A DNA stretch of 64,000 bases from an uncultured Eubacteriales bacterium (GCA_934477125.1 CAKSOL010000014.1:1-64000); one strand, 5' to 3'; numbered from the stretch's first letter, positions 34,401 through 42,973 are shown. Notes: generated by a model not told the origin, from the letters alone. Program-made: numbers and translations.

Positions 34401-35136
34401 TATACGCGCTTTGCAGCAGCTCATCCTCAAAAACCTCGCCGTCTATATGGGTCAAAAACGTGGTGTGGCGGCAATGATCCGACCAATATGTATCAATCAT
34501 TCTGATTTCGGTCATAGTGGGGTCGCGGTGCTCCGATTTAAAATAATCCTGACAGAACTTAATGTCGTCCGTATCCATTGCAAGACCGTATTTACTTACA
34601 AATTCGGTAAGCCCGTTATTATCAAGCGAGGTGAACCCGTCAAGCGTTGCCACCGATTCGGGTATATTGTATTTTAAGACAAGTGTTTGCGGTTTTTCAA
34701 GCGCCGCCTCGCGCGCCTCAACAGGATTTATAACATACTTTTTAATCGCTTTCAGTTCTTCTGCGGTAATATTGCCGTAAAGCATATAAACCTTCGCCGT
34801 GCGGATAAGCGGTCTATTACCCTTTGATATAAGCTGAATACACTGTGCGGTGGAGTCTGCGCGCTGGTCAAACTGACCGGGAAGATATTCCACCGCTAAA
34901 ACCGCCGCGCCGTCGCTTTCAAGCTCGGAATAGGTATTATCAAGCTGCGGTTCTGAAAAAACGGTGTTTACCGCATAATCAAAAAGCTCTTTTGTTATAT
35001 TTTCCGCGTCATAGCGGTTAATTACGCGAAGTGAAGTAACGCTTTTAATCTGCAAAAGCGTATTTATATCGTTAAGCAGCGCTATTGCCTCTGCCGCAAG
35101 TTCCCTTTTCTTTTCTGTAAATATACGGTATACCAT
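31447..35136 (-). CDS. purL: Phosphoribosylformylglycinamidine synthase, single-chain (large PurL)
   Basis: A 1,229-residue enzyme that converts FGAR, glutamine and ATP to FGAM in step 4 of purine synthesis. The synthase part includes YWSDHCRHTTF and KNETHNHPTEIEPFGGAATC. The C-terminal glutaminase domain starts near VLIPVFPGTNCEYDSAKAM and carries the nucleophile in GICNGFQ. It is the large form seen in Gram-negatives and some Clostridia rather than the split PurL/PurQ/PurS of Bacillus. It is the last gene of the purine operon, one base after purD, with a terminator just downstream. Confidence 0.97.
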   Translation of the reverse strand: MVYRIFTEKKRELAAEAIALLNDINTLLQIKSVTSLRVINRYDAENITKELFDYAVNTVFSEPQLDNTYSELESDGAAVLAVEYLPGQFDQRADSTAQCIQLISKGNRPLIRTAKVYMLYGNITAEELKAIKKYVINPVEAREAALEKPQTLVLKYNIPESVATLDGFTSLDNNGLTEFVSKYGLAMDTDDIKFCQDYFKSEHRDPTMTEIRMIDTYWSDHCRHTTFLTHIDGEVFEDELLQSAYNDYLAMRKELGRTKPVCLMDIATVAVKYLKAKGCLEKLDESEEINACTVKIKVNVDGEDEDWLLLFKNETHNHPTEIEPFGGAATCIGGAIRDPLSGRSYVYGAMRVTGAADPLKKVSETLPGKLPQRKIVTTAADGYSSYGNQIGLATGIVDEIYHDGYAAKRMEIGAVIAAAPACNVRRETPAAGDTVILLGGSTGRDGCGGATGSSKSHTLKSLESCGAEVQKGNAPEERKLQRLFRNPTACRMIKRCNDFGAGGVSVAIGELADGLEIDLNAVPKKYEGLDGTELAISESQERMAVVVAPADVEEFLRLADSENLQAVPVATVTEEPRLVMNWNGKSIVNISREFLNSNGAEKHITAVVSKPEPYEKKLNGGFSDNYLALADDLNICSKRGLSEQFDSTIGAGTVLMPFGGKNQLTPIQAMVQKISVEKKHTNDCSLMAWGYNPFITEKSPYHGAYLAVIESVSKLVATGAEFNDVYLTFQEYFERLNKDEKRWGKPLAALLGALKAQTELKTAAIGGKDSMSGSFESLDVPPTLVSFAVTTDKTENIVSNEFKKAGNKVVLIKPDYDKNGLPDTASLLNVYERVTALLRSGKAVACYTPTLGGIAEAVMKMCFGNSLGFKFADNLTVKEIFGYCYGGFLLEAAEDIADTAEIGEITAGGKISYNGEEIKLDKLLGIYENKLESVYRCNKENPKTEMQTFSYKTENRVSPAIKTAKPKVLIPVFPGTNCEYDSAKAMHDAGAEPEIFVINNRSAENVAKSVEEFANRLKTAQMVFIPGGFSGGDEPDGSGKFITAFFRSAAVKEQVTDLLDNRDGLMCGICNGFQALIKLGLVPYGRIIDTDENCPTLTYNTIARHQSKIVRTRIASNKSPWLADTEVGDIYSVPVSHGEGRFIASEELIRRLAENGQIATQYVDEKGEATSDIHFNPNGSYYAIEGITSPDGRVFGKMGHSERYATDLYKNVPGNYDIKMFRSAVDYFK

Positions 35137-35137
35137 A

Positions 35138-36409
35138 TCAGTTTTCCTTTCCGGCGTTAAGCGCCTTTAAGCCTATATCCTTGCGGTAAAACGCATTTTC
35201 AAACGAAATTTTTTCTGCCTTTTTATAAGCCGCGCAAAGCGCCTCTTTAAGCATTGGGGCGGTTGCGGTAACGCCAAGCACCCTGCCGCCGGAGGTTACA
35301 AGCCTGCCGTCCTTAATTTCTGCACCCGCAACATAAACGCTGTTCTTTACGCTTTCGTCCATTTTAATTTCAAAGCCCTTTTGGTAAGACTTAGGGTACC
35401 CGCCCGAAGCTATGATAACGCAGGCGGCGGCGCCGTTTTTAAACTTTACCTCGGTTTCCTTTAACGTGCCGTTTGTAACCGCGCGCATAACCGTGAAAAG
35501 GTCGCTTTCAAGCAGCGGCAAAACCACCTGCGTTTCGGGGTCGCCGAAACGGCAGTTGTATTCTATTACCTTAGGTCCTTCTGCCGTTAGCATAAGCCCG
35601 AAATAAAGGCAGCCCTTAAAGGTGCGCTCCTCGGCGTTCATAGCGTTTACAGTGGGTAAAAAGATTTTTTCCATACACTGCTTTGCAATTTCGGGGGTGT
35701 AATAGGGGTTGGGTGCTATTGTTCCCATACCGCCTGTGTTAAGCCCTTTATCTCCGTCCAGCGCGCGCTTGTGATCCATTGAGGAAACCATAGGGACTAC
35801 CGTTTCCCCGTCTGTAAATGAAAGGACGGAAACTTCGGGACCCGTTAAAAATTCCTCTATAACAATTTTTTCGCCGCTTTTGCCGAAGACCTTATCTTCC
35901 ATAATATCACGCACGGCGCGTTTTGCGTCTTCCCGCGTTTCGGCAATAATTACGCCCTTACCGAGCGCTAAGCCGTCCGCCTTAATAACGGCGGGCAGCG
36001 GTGCTGTTTCAAGGTATGAAAGCGCGCTTTCGGGTTTATCAAAAATCTCGTAAGCGGCAGAAGGTATACCGTATTTTTTCATTAAATTTTTAGAAAAGAC
36101 CTTGCTGCCCTCAATAATCGCAGCTTTTTTATCGGGTCCGAAACAGGGCACGCCTGCCTTTGTAAGCTCATCTACCGCACCGAGGCACAGCGGGTCGTCG
36201 GGCGCTACAACGGCATAATCAATTTTATTTTCGGCTGCAAATTTCACCTGCGCCGCTATATCGGTAGCGCCTATATTTACGCAAACCGCGTCTTCGGCAA
36301 TTCCGCCGTTACCGGGCAGCGCGTAAAGCTCGGTTATTTCTTTGCTTTCCTTAAGCTTTTTAATAATGGCGTGTTCTCTTCCGCCGCCGCCTATTACCAT
36401 TACCTTCAT
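35138..36409 (-). CDS. purD: Phosphoribosylamine-glycine ligase
   Basis: A 423-residue ATP-grasp ligase that joins phosphoribosylamine and glycine to form GAR (step 2). The N-terminal GGGGREHAI loop and the GPEVSVLSFTDG and EYNCRFGDPETQ blocks are diagnostic. Length is normal for the family. It lies between purH and purL with short spacers and no internal promoter that I can see. Confidence 0.97.
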   Translation of the reverse strand: MKVMVIGGGGREHAIIKKLKESKEITELYALPGNGGIAEDAVCVNIGATDIAAQVKFAAENKIDYAVVAPDDPLCLGAVDELTKAGVPCFGPDKKAAIIEGSKVFSKNLMKKYGIPSAAYEIFDKPESALSYLETAPLPAVIKADGLALGKGVIIAETREDAKRAVRDIMEDKVFGKSGEKIVIEEFLTGPEVSVLSFTDGETVVPMVSSMDHKRALDGDKGLNTGGMGTIAPNPYYTPEIAKQCMEKIFLPTVNAMNAEERTFKGCLYFGLMLTAEGPKVIEYNCRFGDPETQVVLPLLESDLFTVMRAVTNGTLKETEVKFKNGAAACVIIASGGYPKSYQKGFEIKMDESVKNSVYVAGAEIKDGRLVTSGGRVLGVTATAPMLKEALCAAYKKAEKISFENAFYRKDIGLKALNAGKEN

Positions 36410-36424
36410 TTGAAAAACTCCTTA

Positions 36425-37609
36425 TCAGTGGTGGAAAAGCCTCATGCCAGTAAACGCCATTGCAATACCGTATTTATTGCAGCAATCAATTACAATATCG
36501 TCGCGTATAGAGCCGCCCGGCTCTGCAATATACGAAACGCCGCTTTTATGCGCACGTTCAATGTTATCGTCAAACGGAAAAAACGCGTCAGACCCTAAAG
36601 CTAAGCCCGAAATGCCCGATAAATAATTCTTTATTTCCTCATCGGTCAGCGGTTCGGGGCGGGTTTTAAAGTATTTCTGCCATATTCCGTCGGCGCAAAC
36701 ATCTTCTTCATTGCGGTTTATAAAGCCGTCTATAATATTATCGCGGTCGGGACGTCTTATATCGTCCTTAAACGGAAGCTCCAGCACGCGGTCATACTGG
36801 CGCAAAAACCAAGTATCAGCCTTTGAGCCTGCAAGTCGGGTGCAATGCACACGCGACTGCTGACCCGCGCCCACGCCTATCGCCTGACCTTCAAACGCAA
36901 AGCAGACCGAATTCGACTGGGTATATTTAAGGGTTATAAGCGAAATTATAAGGTCACGGCGGGCGCTTTCGGGAATATTTTTATTTTCCGTTACAATATT
37001 ATTAAGCAGTGAATTATCAATTTTAAAATTATTTCTGCCCTGTTCAAAGGTTATGCCGAAAACCTGCTTGCGCTCTGTCGGGTCGGGGATATATTCGGGG
37101 TCTATTTCAACTATATTGTAGCCGCCCTTGCGCTTTGATTTTAAAATTTCAAGCGCTTCGGGCTCATAGCCGGGGGCTATAACGCCGTCGGACACCTCGC
37201 GCTTTATAAGCTCGGCGGTCTTTTTGTCGCACGCTTCGGAAAGCGCAACCCAATCCCCGAAGGAACACATACGGTCGGTTCCCCTTGCCCTGGCGTACGC
37301 GCAGGCAAGCGGCGAATCATCAAGCCCTTCTATATCATCCACAAAGCAAGCCTTTTTAAGTTTATCGGACAGCGGAATACCCACCGCGGCGCTTGTGGGG
37401 CTTACGTGCTTAAACGAGGTGACGGCAGGCAGACCCAGCGCCTCTTTAAGCTCCTTTACAAGCTGCCAGGAATTAAACGCGTCAAGAAAATTTATGTAGC
37501 CGGGCTTGCCGTTAAGAATTTTGATAGGCAGCTCTGCGCCGTTTTCCATAAATATTTTGGCGGGCTTTTGGTTTGGGTTGCAGCCGTATTTCAGTTCAAA
37601 CTCTTTCAT
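36425..37609 (-). CDS. purH: AICAR transformylase, standalone (PurH C-terminal type)
   Basis: A 394-residue protein corresponding only to the AICAR formyltransferase part of PurH. KYGCNPNQKPAKIF opens the fold, and the catalytic Lys-His pair is K67-H68 in SFKHVSPTS. The N-terminal IMP cyclohydrolase (MGS-like) domain of the usual ~510-residue bifunctional PurH is absent. Cyclisation is instead covered by the PurO-type gene immediately upstream (37,613-38,332, 3-bp gap), so the two genes together replace bifunctional PurH for the last two steps to IMP. Confidence 0.92.
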   Translation of the reverse strand: MKEFELKYGCNPNQKPAKIFMENGAELPIKILNGKPGYINFLDAFNSWQLVKELKEALGLPAVTSFKHVSPTSAAVGIPLSDKLKKACFVDDIEGLDDSPLACAYARARGTDRMCSFGDWVALSEACDKKTAELIKREVSDGVIAPGYEPEALEILKSKRKGGYNIVEIDPEYIPDPTERKQVFGITFEQGRNNFKIDNSLLNNIVTENKNIPESARRDLIISLITLKYTQSNSVCFAFEGQAIGVGAGQQSRVHCTRLAGSKADTWFLRQYDRVLELPFKDDIRRPDRDNIIDGFINRNEEDVCADGIWQKYFKTRPEPLTDEEIKNYLSGISGLALGSDAFFPFDDNIERAHKSGVSYIAEPGGSIRDDIVIDCCNKYGIAMAFTGMRLFHH

Positions 37610-37612
37610 TTT

Positions 37613-38332
37613 TTATCTCCCGTTTTTGTTTATTATCTTATCGGTGTACTTGCCTGTTTCAATATTGGTATAACGCACATAAAGCGAAATTTTGTTATCC
37701 GCATTCAGGCTTTTCCAAATTTCGTTTGCAAATTCCTCAATATTATTTTTAATATTTACCCTGTGCGGCTCGCCCGTAAATGTGGGCAGCGGGTCGCCGT
37801 TGCAGTTATAGGTGTGTATAAAGTGCCCGATCCCCGCAACCGATGGATAAGAATATGTGTAACGGCAGCAGTCCGAACCGTTTTCGTCTATACTTTTTAA
37901 AATGCTCATTTCATATTTAAAGCCGTTTTCAAAATAAAGTATACCGCTTATTCTGGGGGTGAAATTCGGCGCGTCAGGCTCAAATTCACGGGTTTCAAGT
38001 GCTTCCTTAAAGCTTTTGCCCTTACTCATCAGATCATATATCGTGTCTGTTTGGTCGCCGTTTGTAACAATAAGGCTGTTTTCCGTTTTGCGAACGGCAT
38101 TGTAAATTATAAGCGACGGGTCGCTGACCTTTGAAACGTCAAAAGGCTCGGTTTTAAGCATTTCGCCTGTCTTTACAAACACGCGGTTGCGGCTGTTTTC
38201 GCTCCTGCCCATAATAAAATACGCGCACACCGCATTTTTCTTATCTGGTGATGTTCCTATAACTATTCCGCGCCCCGCATACTCGTTGTTTTTTAAAAGG
38301 GTAGATATATCGTAGGATTTATATACGTTCAT
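37613..38332 (-). CDS. purO: PurO-type IMP cyclohydrolase
   Basis: A 239-residue protein of the archaeal-type IMP cyclohydrolase family (COG3363). It has the early YAGRGIVIGTSPDKKNAVCA motif and SLIIYNAVRK and NGDQTDTIYD blocks. It should close FAICAR to IMP, complementing the standalone transformylase that follows. Its start overlaps the end of purN by 14 bp, so translation is coupled. The family is best known from archaea but also occurs in Clostridia. Confidence 0.9.
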   Translation of the reverse strand: MNVYKSYDISTLLKNNEYAGRGIVIGTSPDKKNAVCAYFIMGRSENSRNRVFVKTGEMLKTEPFDVSKVSDPSLIIYNAVRKTENSLIVTNGDQTDTIYDLMSKGKSFKEALETREFEPDAPNFTPRISGILYFENGFKYEMSILKSIDENGSDCCRYTYSYPSVAGIGHFIHTYNCNGDPLPTFTGEPHRVNIKNNIEEFANEIWKSLNADNKISLYVRYTNIETGKYTDKIINKNGR

Positions 38333-38939
38333 TTTTCCGCTCCTTAATTTCTTTGCAAACCTTTTCGGCAGCCGCAGGCAGTATTATCCATTCGGCGTTT
38401 TCCATAACCCTCTTTTGCAGAGTTTCGGGCGTGTCGTTTTCTTTAATTTCAACTGCCTTTTGCATTATAATTTTGCCGCCGTCGGGTATTTCGTTAACAA
38501 AATGCACCGTAGCGCCCGTCACCTTAACGCCGTAATCAAGCGCCGCTTTATGAACCCTAAGCCCGTAAAATCCCTCGCCGCAGAACGACGGTATAAGCGA
38601 AGGATGCACGTTTATTATCCTATCGGGGTAGCGCTTTACAAACTCCGCGCTTAAAATGCTCATAAAGCCTGCTAGCACAATAACCTCGATTTTTTCTTTT
38701 TCAAGCGCGTTTAAAATATTATCTTCAAATTCCTTTTGCGAAAAGCCCTTTCTTTCGCAAATCGCGGTTTTAATTCCCGCGTTTTCCGCCCTTTTAAGAG
38801 CGTAGGCGTTTTTGCTGCTTGAAACCACAAGCTTTATTTCGCCGCTTGTTATAATTCCGCTTTTTTGGGCGTCGATCAGCGCCTGCAAATTTGTTCCGCC
38901 GCCCGATACCAGCACCGCAATATTTACTTTATTATTCAA
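38319..38939 (-). CDS. purN: Phosphoribosylglycinamide formyltransferase
   Basis: A 206-residue folate-dependent GAR transformylase (step 3). Visible motifs are the phosphate-binding VSGGGTNLQALID, the catalytic region INVHPSLIPSF and the FVNEIPDGG loop with its aspartate. The start overlaps purM by 8 bp. Length is normal. Confidence 0.96.
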   Translation of the reverse strand: MNNKVNIAVLVSGGGTNLQALIDAQKSGIITSGEIKLVVSSSKNAYALKRAENAGIKTAICERKGFSQKEFEDNILNALEKEKIEVIVLAGFMSILSAEFVKRYPDRIINVHPSLIPSFCGEGFYGLRVHKAALDYGVKVTGATVHFVNEIPDGGKIIMQKAVEIKENDTPETLQKRVMENAEWIILPAAAEKVCKEIKERKNERI

Positions 38940-39972
38940 TTATAACACCCTCGTCGGATTTAATAACCGAGCCTATAATATAAGCGTCCTCGCCGTTTGC
39001 TTTAAGAATTTCTATTGCCGTTTCCTTATCCTCGTCGGCTACGGTCACGCTCATACCCACACCCATATTAAAGGTGTTGAACATATCGCGCTCGGGAATA
39101 TTGCCCTTTTCTTCAATAAGGCGGAATATCGGCGGAATTTTAAGAGACGCTTTATCAACCTTGACAGAATAGCCCTCGGGCAATGCGCGCGGTATATTTT
39201 CGTAAAAGCCGCCGCCCGTTATATGCGAAACTGCTTTTACGTTCACTTTTTCAAAAAGCGCAAGCATTGATTTAACATAAATTTTTGTAGGCTCTAAAAG
39301 CGTATCGCCAAGCGTTCTGCCGCCAAGCTCTTTAAGCGGAGAGTTAAGCTCGCAGTTTTCAATGTCAAACACCCGCCGCACAAGCGAAAAGCCGTTTGAA
39401 TGAACGCCCGATGAGGCAAGCGCTATTACCGCGTCGCCCTCCTTAACCGTGTTTTTTTGAAGCATTTTAGCTTTATCGACAATACCCGTGCAGTAGCCCG
39501 CAAGGTCGTAATCGTCTTCGGGCATAATCCCCGGGTGTTCGGCAGTCTCGCCGCCTATAAGCGCACAGCCTGCCCTCACGCAGCCCTCAGCCACGCCGCT
39601 TACTATTTCGGCTATTTTTTCGGGGTGATTTTTTCCGCAGGCAATATAATCAAGAAAGAAAAGCGGCTTTGCCCCACAACAGATTATATCATTCACGCAC
39701 ATTGCAACGCAGTCTATGCCTATGGTATTGTGGCGGTCAAGCAGCATTGCAAGCTTTATCTTTGTACCTACGCCGTCGGTTCCCGAAACCAAAACAGGTT
39801 CCTCAATGCACTTGAGGTCAAGCCCGAAGCAACCCCCAAAGCCGCCCACATCATCAATGCAGCCCACTGTTTTTGTTCTTGCAATGTGGCTTTTCATAAG
39901 CTCAACCGATTTATAGCCTGCGGTTATATCAACTCCGGCGGCGGCATAAGATTTTGACTGTGAATTATTCAT
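38932..39972 (-). CDS. purM: Phosphoribosylformylglycinamidine cyclo-ligase (AIR synthetase)
   Basis: A 346-residue enzyme that closes FGAM to AIR (step 5). It has the AAAGVDITAGYKSVELMK start, GTDGVGTKIKLA and GGETAEHPGI motifs of the family. I use the ATG at 39,972 because AGGAGGAA lies just upstream and the residues before it do not align with the family. The start overlaps the purF stop by 8 bp. Confidence 0.96.
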   Translation of the reverse strand: MNNSQSKSYAAAGVDITAGYKSVELMKSHIARTKTVGCIDDVGGFGGCFGLDLKCIEEPVLVSGTDGVGTKIKLAMLLDRHNTIGIDCVAMCVNDIICCGAKPLFFLDYIACGKNHPEKIAEIVSGVAEGCVRAGCALIGGETAEHPGIMPEDDYDLAGYCTGIVDKAKMLQKNTVKEGDAVIALASSGVHSNGFSLVRRVFDIENCELNSPLKELGGRTLGDTLLEPTKIYVKSMLALFEKVNVKAVSHITGGGFYENIPRALPEGYSVKVDKASLKIPPIFRLIEEKGNIPERDMFNTFNMGVGMSVTVADEDKETAIEILKANGEDAYIIGSVIKSDEGVIIE

Positions 39973-41410
39973 TGCCTTCCTCCTTGTTTTCGGAAATTTT
40001 GGTTTCAAACTTATTCTTCATCGGGGTGCTCGGAACAGCAGTGGGATAGTTGCCGTCAAAGCAAGCAGTGCAATAACCCGTGCCGCAAATTCCTTTTGCG
40101 ATCTGCTTCACACCGTCCACGCTCAGATATCCGAGCGAATCGACGCCGATGATTTTTGCGATTTCTTCGACCGAGTGCTTACAAGCTATCAGGTTTTCTC
40201 GCGAGTCAATATCCGTTCCGTAATAGCAGGGGTTCATAAACGGCGGAGCGGACACGCGCATATGTATTTCCTTAGCGCCCGCCTCGCGCAAAAGCCTTAC
40301 TATTCTGGCGCTCGTGGTACCGCGCACAATTGAATCATCAATCATAACGATTCGCTTGCCGCGCGCCACCTCGGCTATGGGGTTAAGTTTTATTTTAACC
40401 TTATCCTCGCGGCTTTTCTGCCCCGGTGCTATAAAGGTTCTGCCTATGTATTTATTTTTTATAAAGCCTATTTCATATGGTATTCCCGATTGCTTTGAGT
40501 AACCTAAAGCCGCGTCCAGCCCCGAATCGGGCACACCTATTACCACATCTGCCTGCACCGGGTGCTCAAGCGCCAAAAATGCCCCTGCCCTTTGCCGCGC
40601 AGTGTGAACGGAACAGCCGTCGATCACCGAATCGGGGCGAGCAAAATAGATGTATTCGAACACGCAGAGCGAACAAGGTGTCTTGTTGCAATGGTCTTCA
40701 ATGGTTCTTACTCCGTTTTTATCAAACACCACTATTTCGCCGGGCTTTATATCGCGTATAAATTCCGCCCCCACCGCGTCAAGCGCACAGCTTTCGGAAG
40801 CTACAATGTATCTTCCGTCCTCCGTTTTGCCGTAGCACAGCGGTCGGAAACCGTTTTCATCACGCACAGCAATAAGCTTTGAAGGAGACATAATAACCAG
40901 CGAATACGCGCCTTTAATACGGTTCATAGCGGCGTTTACCGCCTGCTCTATTGAGGGGGCGGTAAGCCGCTCCTTTGTTATAATGTAAGATATTACCTCT
41001 GTATCGCTGGTGGTGTGGAAAATCGAGCCTTCAAGCTCTAACTGCCGTCTAAGCTCTCCCGAATTCACAAGATTTCCGTTATGCGCCAGCGCCATTTTAC
41101 CTTTTATATGATTCACCACAATGGGCTGTGAGTTACTGCGGTCATTTGAGCCGGTAGTTCCGTAACGTACATGACCCACCGCAATATTGCCTTCACCGAG
41201 GCGTTCTATGATTTCGGGTGTAAAAACATCATTTACAAGACCCGTATCTTTATAAACCTTAAAGATGCCGTCATCGTTTACCGCTATTCCACAGGATTCC
41301 TGCCCACGGTGCTGAAGGGCGAACAAACCGTAATATGCTGTGCTTGCAACGTCGCTTGTTTCCCCAGAGTATACTCCGAATACTCCGCATTCTTCTCTTA
41401 AACTATTCAT
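39965..41410 (-). CDS. purF: Glutamine phosphoribosylpyrophosphate amidotransferase
   Basis: A 481-residue enzyme for the first committed purine step (PRPP plus glutamine to phosphoribosylamine). Residue C8 after a seven-residue propeptide would be the N-terminal nucleophile (EECGVFG). The PRPP loop is MIDDSIVRGTTSARI. The C-terminal CGTGYCTACFDG segment with further cysteines fits the [4Fe-4S] type known from Bacillus PurF. Gene order and spacing match the rest of the operon. Confidence 0.97.
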   Translation of the reverse strand: MNSLREECGVFGVYSGETSDVASTAYYGLFALQHRGQESCGIAVNDDGIFKVYKDTGLVNDVFTPEIIERLGEGNIAVGHVRYGTTGSNDRSNSQPIVVNHIKGKMALAHNGNLVNSGELRRQLELEGSIFHTTSDTEVISYIITKERLTAPSIEQAVNAAMNRIKGAYSLVIMSPSKLIAVRDENGFRPLCYGKTEDGRYIVASESCALDAVGAEFIRDIKPGEIVVFDKNGVRTIEDHCNKTPCSLCVFEYIYFARPDSVIDGCSVHTARQRAGAFLALEHPVQADVVIGVPDSGLDAALGYSKQSGIPYEIGFIKNKYIGRTFIAPGQKSREDKVKIKLNPIAEVARGKRIVMIDDSIVRGTTSARIVRLLREAGAKEIHMRVSAPPFMNPCYYGTDIDSRENLIACKHSVEEIAKIIGVDSLGYLSVDGVKQIAKGICGTGYCTACFDGNYPTAVPSTPMKNKFETKISENKEEGNE

Positions 41411-41425
41411 TTATGCCTCCAGGTT

Positions 41426-42136
41426 TCAGCTGCCGAAAACTCTTTTCATCATTTCGTTATATGCATCCTCTACTCTGCCCATATCGCGGCGGAAACGGTC
41501 CTTATCAAGCTTTTCGTTAGTGTCTGCATCCCAAAAGCGGCAGGTATCGGGTGATATTTCATCGGCTAAAACAATCGTGCCGTCCTTAAGTCTGCCGAAT
41601 TCAAGCTTAAAGTCTACAAGCTTCACATTAAGCGAGAGAAAATACTTCTTAAGAATACCGTTAACCTTAAAAGCCATAGCCTTTATTTCTTCAATTTCCT
41701 TTTTGTCTGCAAGTCCTAAAGCCAAAGCGTGATAAGAATTTATAAGCGGGTCGTGCAAATCGTCGTTTTTGTAAGAAAATTCAATAGTCGGCTCTGAGAA
41801 TACAATGCCCTCCTCCACGCCGTAGCGCTTTGCAAACGAGCCTGCCGAAATATTGCGAATTATAACCTCAAGCGGTATGATGTTTACTTTTTTCACCACC
41901 GTTTCACGGTCGTTCAGCTCCTCAACAAAGTGGGTGGGAACGCCGTGCCTTTCAAGCAGGCGGCAAAGATAGTTTGACATTCTGTTATTTATAATGCCCT
42001 TGCCGGTTATTGTCCCCTTTTTAAGACCGTCAAGAGCGGTTGCGTCATCCTTATACGATACTATCACCAAATCCGGGTCGTTTGTTGCGTAAACCCTTTT
42101 TGCTTTTCCCTCATACAGCTGCGTTGCTTTTTCCAT
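41426..42136 (-). CDS. purC: SAICAR synthetase
   Basis: A 236-residue enzyme that adds aspartate to CAIR (step 7). Diagnostic segments include LYEGKAKRVYAT, the VPLEV-type IPLEVIIRNISAGSFAKR and VLADEISPDTCRFWD. A GGAGG site precedes the ATG at 42,136. It lies 14 bp after purE. Confidence 0.97.
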   Translation of the reverse strand: MEKATQLYEGKAKRVYATNDPDLVIVSYKDDATALDGLKKGTITGKGIINNRMSNYLCRLLERHGVPTHFVEELNDRETVVKKVNIIPLEVIIRNISAGSFAKRYGVEEGIVFSEPTIEFSYKNDDLHDPLINSYHALALGLADKKEIEEIKAMAFKVNGILKKYFLSLNVKLVDFKLEFGRLKDGTIVLADEISPDTCRFWDADTNEKLDKDRFRRDMGRVEDAYNEMMKRVFGS

Positions 42137-42150
42137 TTTATATTCCTCCG

Positions 42151-42642
42151 TTAATTAAACTCTTTTTCTATTGCTATATTCTTTTCGATAACCTTTTCGG
42201 CGTCGGCTTTACGCTTTGCGCTGAGTTTTTCGGCAAGAGTACCGTCGCTTATGCTCAAAATCTCTATGCACAGCAAAGCGGCATTAACAGCACCGTCAAT
42301 CGCAACCGTGGCAACAGGAATGCCCGAAGGCATCTGTACGGTTGAAAGCAATGCGTCAATACCGCCCAAATCACCTGATTTTATAGGGATACCGATAACC
42401 GGTAGGGTTGTGTTTGCGGCAATAGCACCGGCTAAGTGCGCAGCCATTCCCGCAGCCGCTATCACGGCGCCGAAGCCATTCTCACGCGCCGATTTACTGA
42501 AACACGCTGCTTCATCGGGTGTGCGGTGCGCAGAAAAAATATGTATTTCAAACGGCACCCCGAAAGAAGAAAGTGTATCCGCCGCTTTTTTCACAACCGG
42601 CAAATCGCTGTCGCTTCCCATGATTATTGCTATTTTTTTCAT
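42151..42642 (-). CDS. purE: N5-CAIR mutase
   Basis: A 163-residue class I PurE that interconverts N5-CAIR and CAIR. It has the GSDSDLPVVKKA phosphate loop and the SAHRTPDEA motif with its catalytic histidine. The ATG at 42,642 is fixed by GGAGGGG just upstream; the open frame extends into the riboswitch by chance. No purK follows, so the carboxylating partner must lie elsewhere or be bypassed. It is the first gene of the operon. Confidence 0.96.
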   Translation of the reverse strand: MKKIAIIMGSDSDLPVVKKAADTLSSFGVPFEIHIFSAHRTPDEAACFSKSARENGFGAVIAAAGMAAHLAGAIAANTTLPVIGIPIKSGDLGGIDALLSTVQMPSGIPVATVAIDGAVNAALLCIEILSISDGTLAEKLSAKRKADAEKVIEKNIAIEKEFN

Positions 42643-42665
42643 TTTATCCCCTCCGGAATTAAAAA

Positions 42666-42702
42666 GGGCATACTTGTCCTTTAAAAAAGGATAAGTATGC
42701 CC
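42666..42702 (-). terminator. Riboswitch-controlled intrinsic terminator before purE
   Basis: A near-perfect stem (GGGCATACTT.TCCTTT / AAAGGA.AAGTATGCCC) is followed by TTTTT on the minus strand. Its 5' arm contains the GGGCA that ends the riboswitch, so ligand binding and termination are mutually exclusive. Confidence 0.92.
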
Positions 42703-42760
42703 AGACGGTCGGCGTTTAAACTTTTCGGTCCATGTGGTGCTCCACTTATCCGTCAGTCCC
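42697..42760 (-). promoter_or_regulatory. ZTP (pfl) riboswitch controlling the purine operon
   Basis: The leader RNA has the hallmarks of the pfl motif: GACTGACGG at the 5' side, a GTGG-AGCA-CCAC hairpin, and the conserved 3' block CCGACCGTCTGGGCA. GACGG and CCGTC pair, a covarying version of the usual GGCGG/CCGCC. The RNA senses ZTP/AICAR-type intermediates that build up when 10-formyl-tetrahydrofolate is short. Because the 3' block is shared with the terminator stem, ligand should prevent termination and turn the operon on. Both formyl-dependent enzymes (PurN, PurH) are downstream. Confidence 0.9.
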
Positions 42761-42783
42761 AAAAAGCCTTTTCGTACATCGAA

Positions 42784-42813
42784 ATTATATCATATCGGCT
42801 GCGATTCTGTCAA
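42784..42813 (-). promoter_or_regulatory. Promoter of the purine operon
   Basis: TTGACA (42,813-42,808) and TATAAT (42,789-42,784) are 18 bp apart on the minus strand. Transcription would start about 20 bp before the riboswitch. The segment 42,814-42,928 shows no gene. Confidence 0.8.
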
Positions 42814-42928
42814 GCAATTTAAATGATTTGCAAAATAACGGTCTGTAAGTTTGTCAATGATGTGTTACAAAAATCAGAATGACATGAAACCGTGCTGATT
42901 TTCCTTATCTATGAGGTTTGGCGGTAGT

Positions 42929-42973
42929 TTATGCTACCAACCACACAAACCGTTCTATTTTGTTACTGCCGTA
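42929..42973. repeat. 45-bp repeat, copy B
   Basis: Matches copy A (30,656-30,700) at 42 of 45 positions. Here it follows the spoIIID codons for STVH, giving TAVTK and a stop. Adjacent bases can fold into an interrupted hairpin (GGTAG-CATAAA-CTACC, extended by GGTTTG/CAAACC), which copy A preserves only partly. Confidence 0.8.

Noticed and set aside
42697..42760. Guanine/adenine-type purine riboswitch
   Set aside because: The conserved purine-riboswitch core loops are absent; the pfl blocks fit far better.
42643..42762. Extension of purE upstream by 40 codons
   Set aside because: The extra codons run through the ZTP riboswitch and terminator, and the ribosome binding site fits the internal ATG at 42,642.
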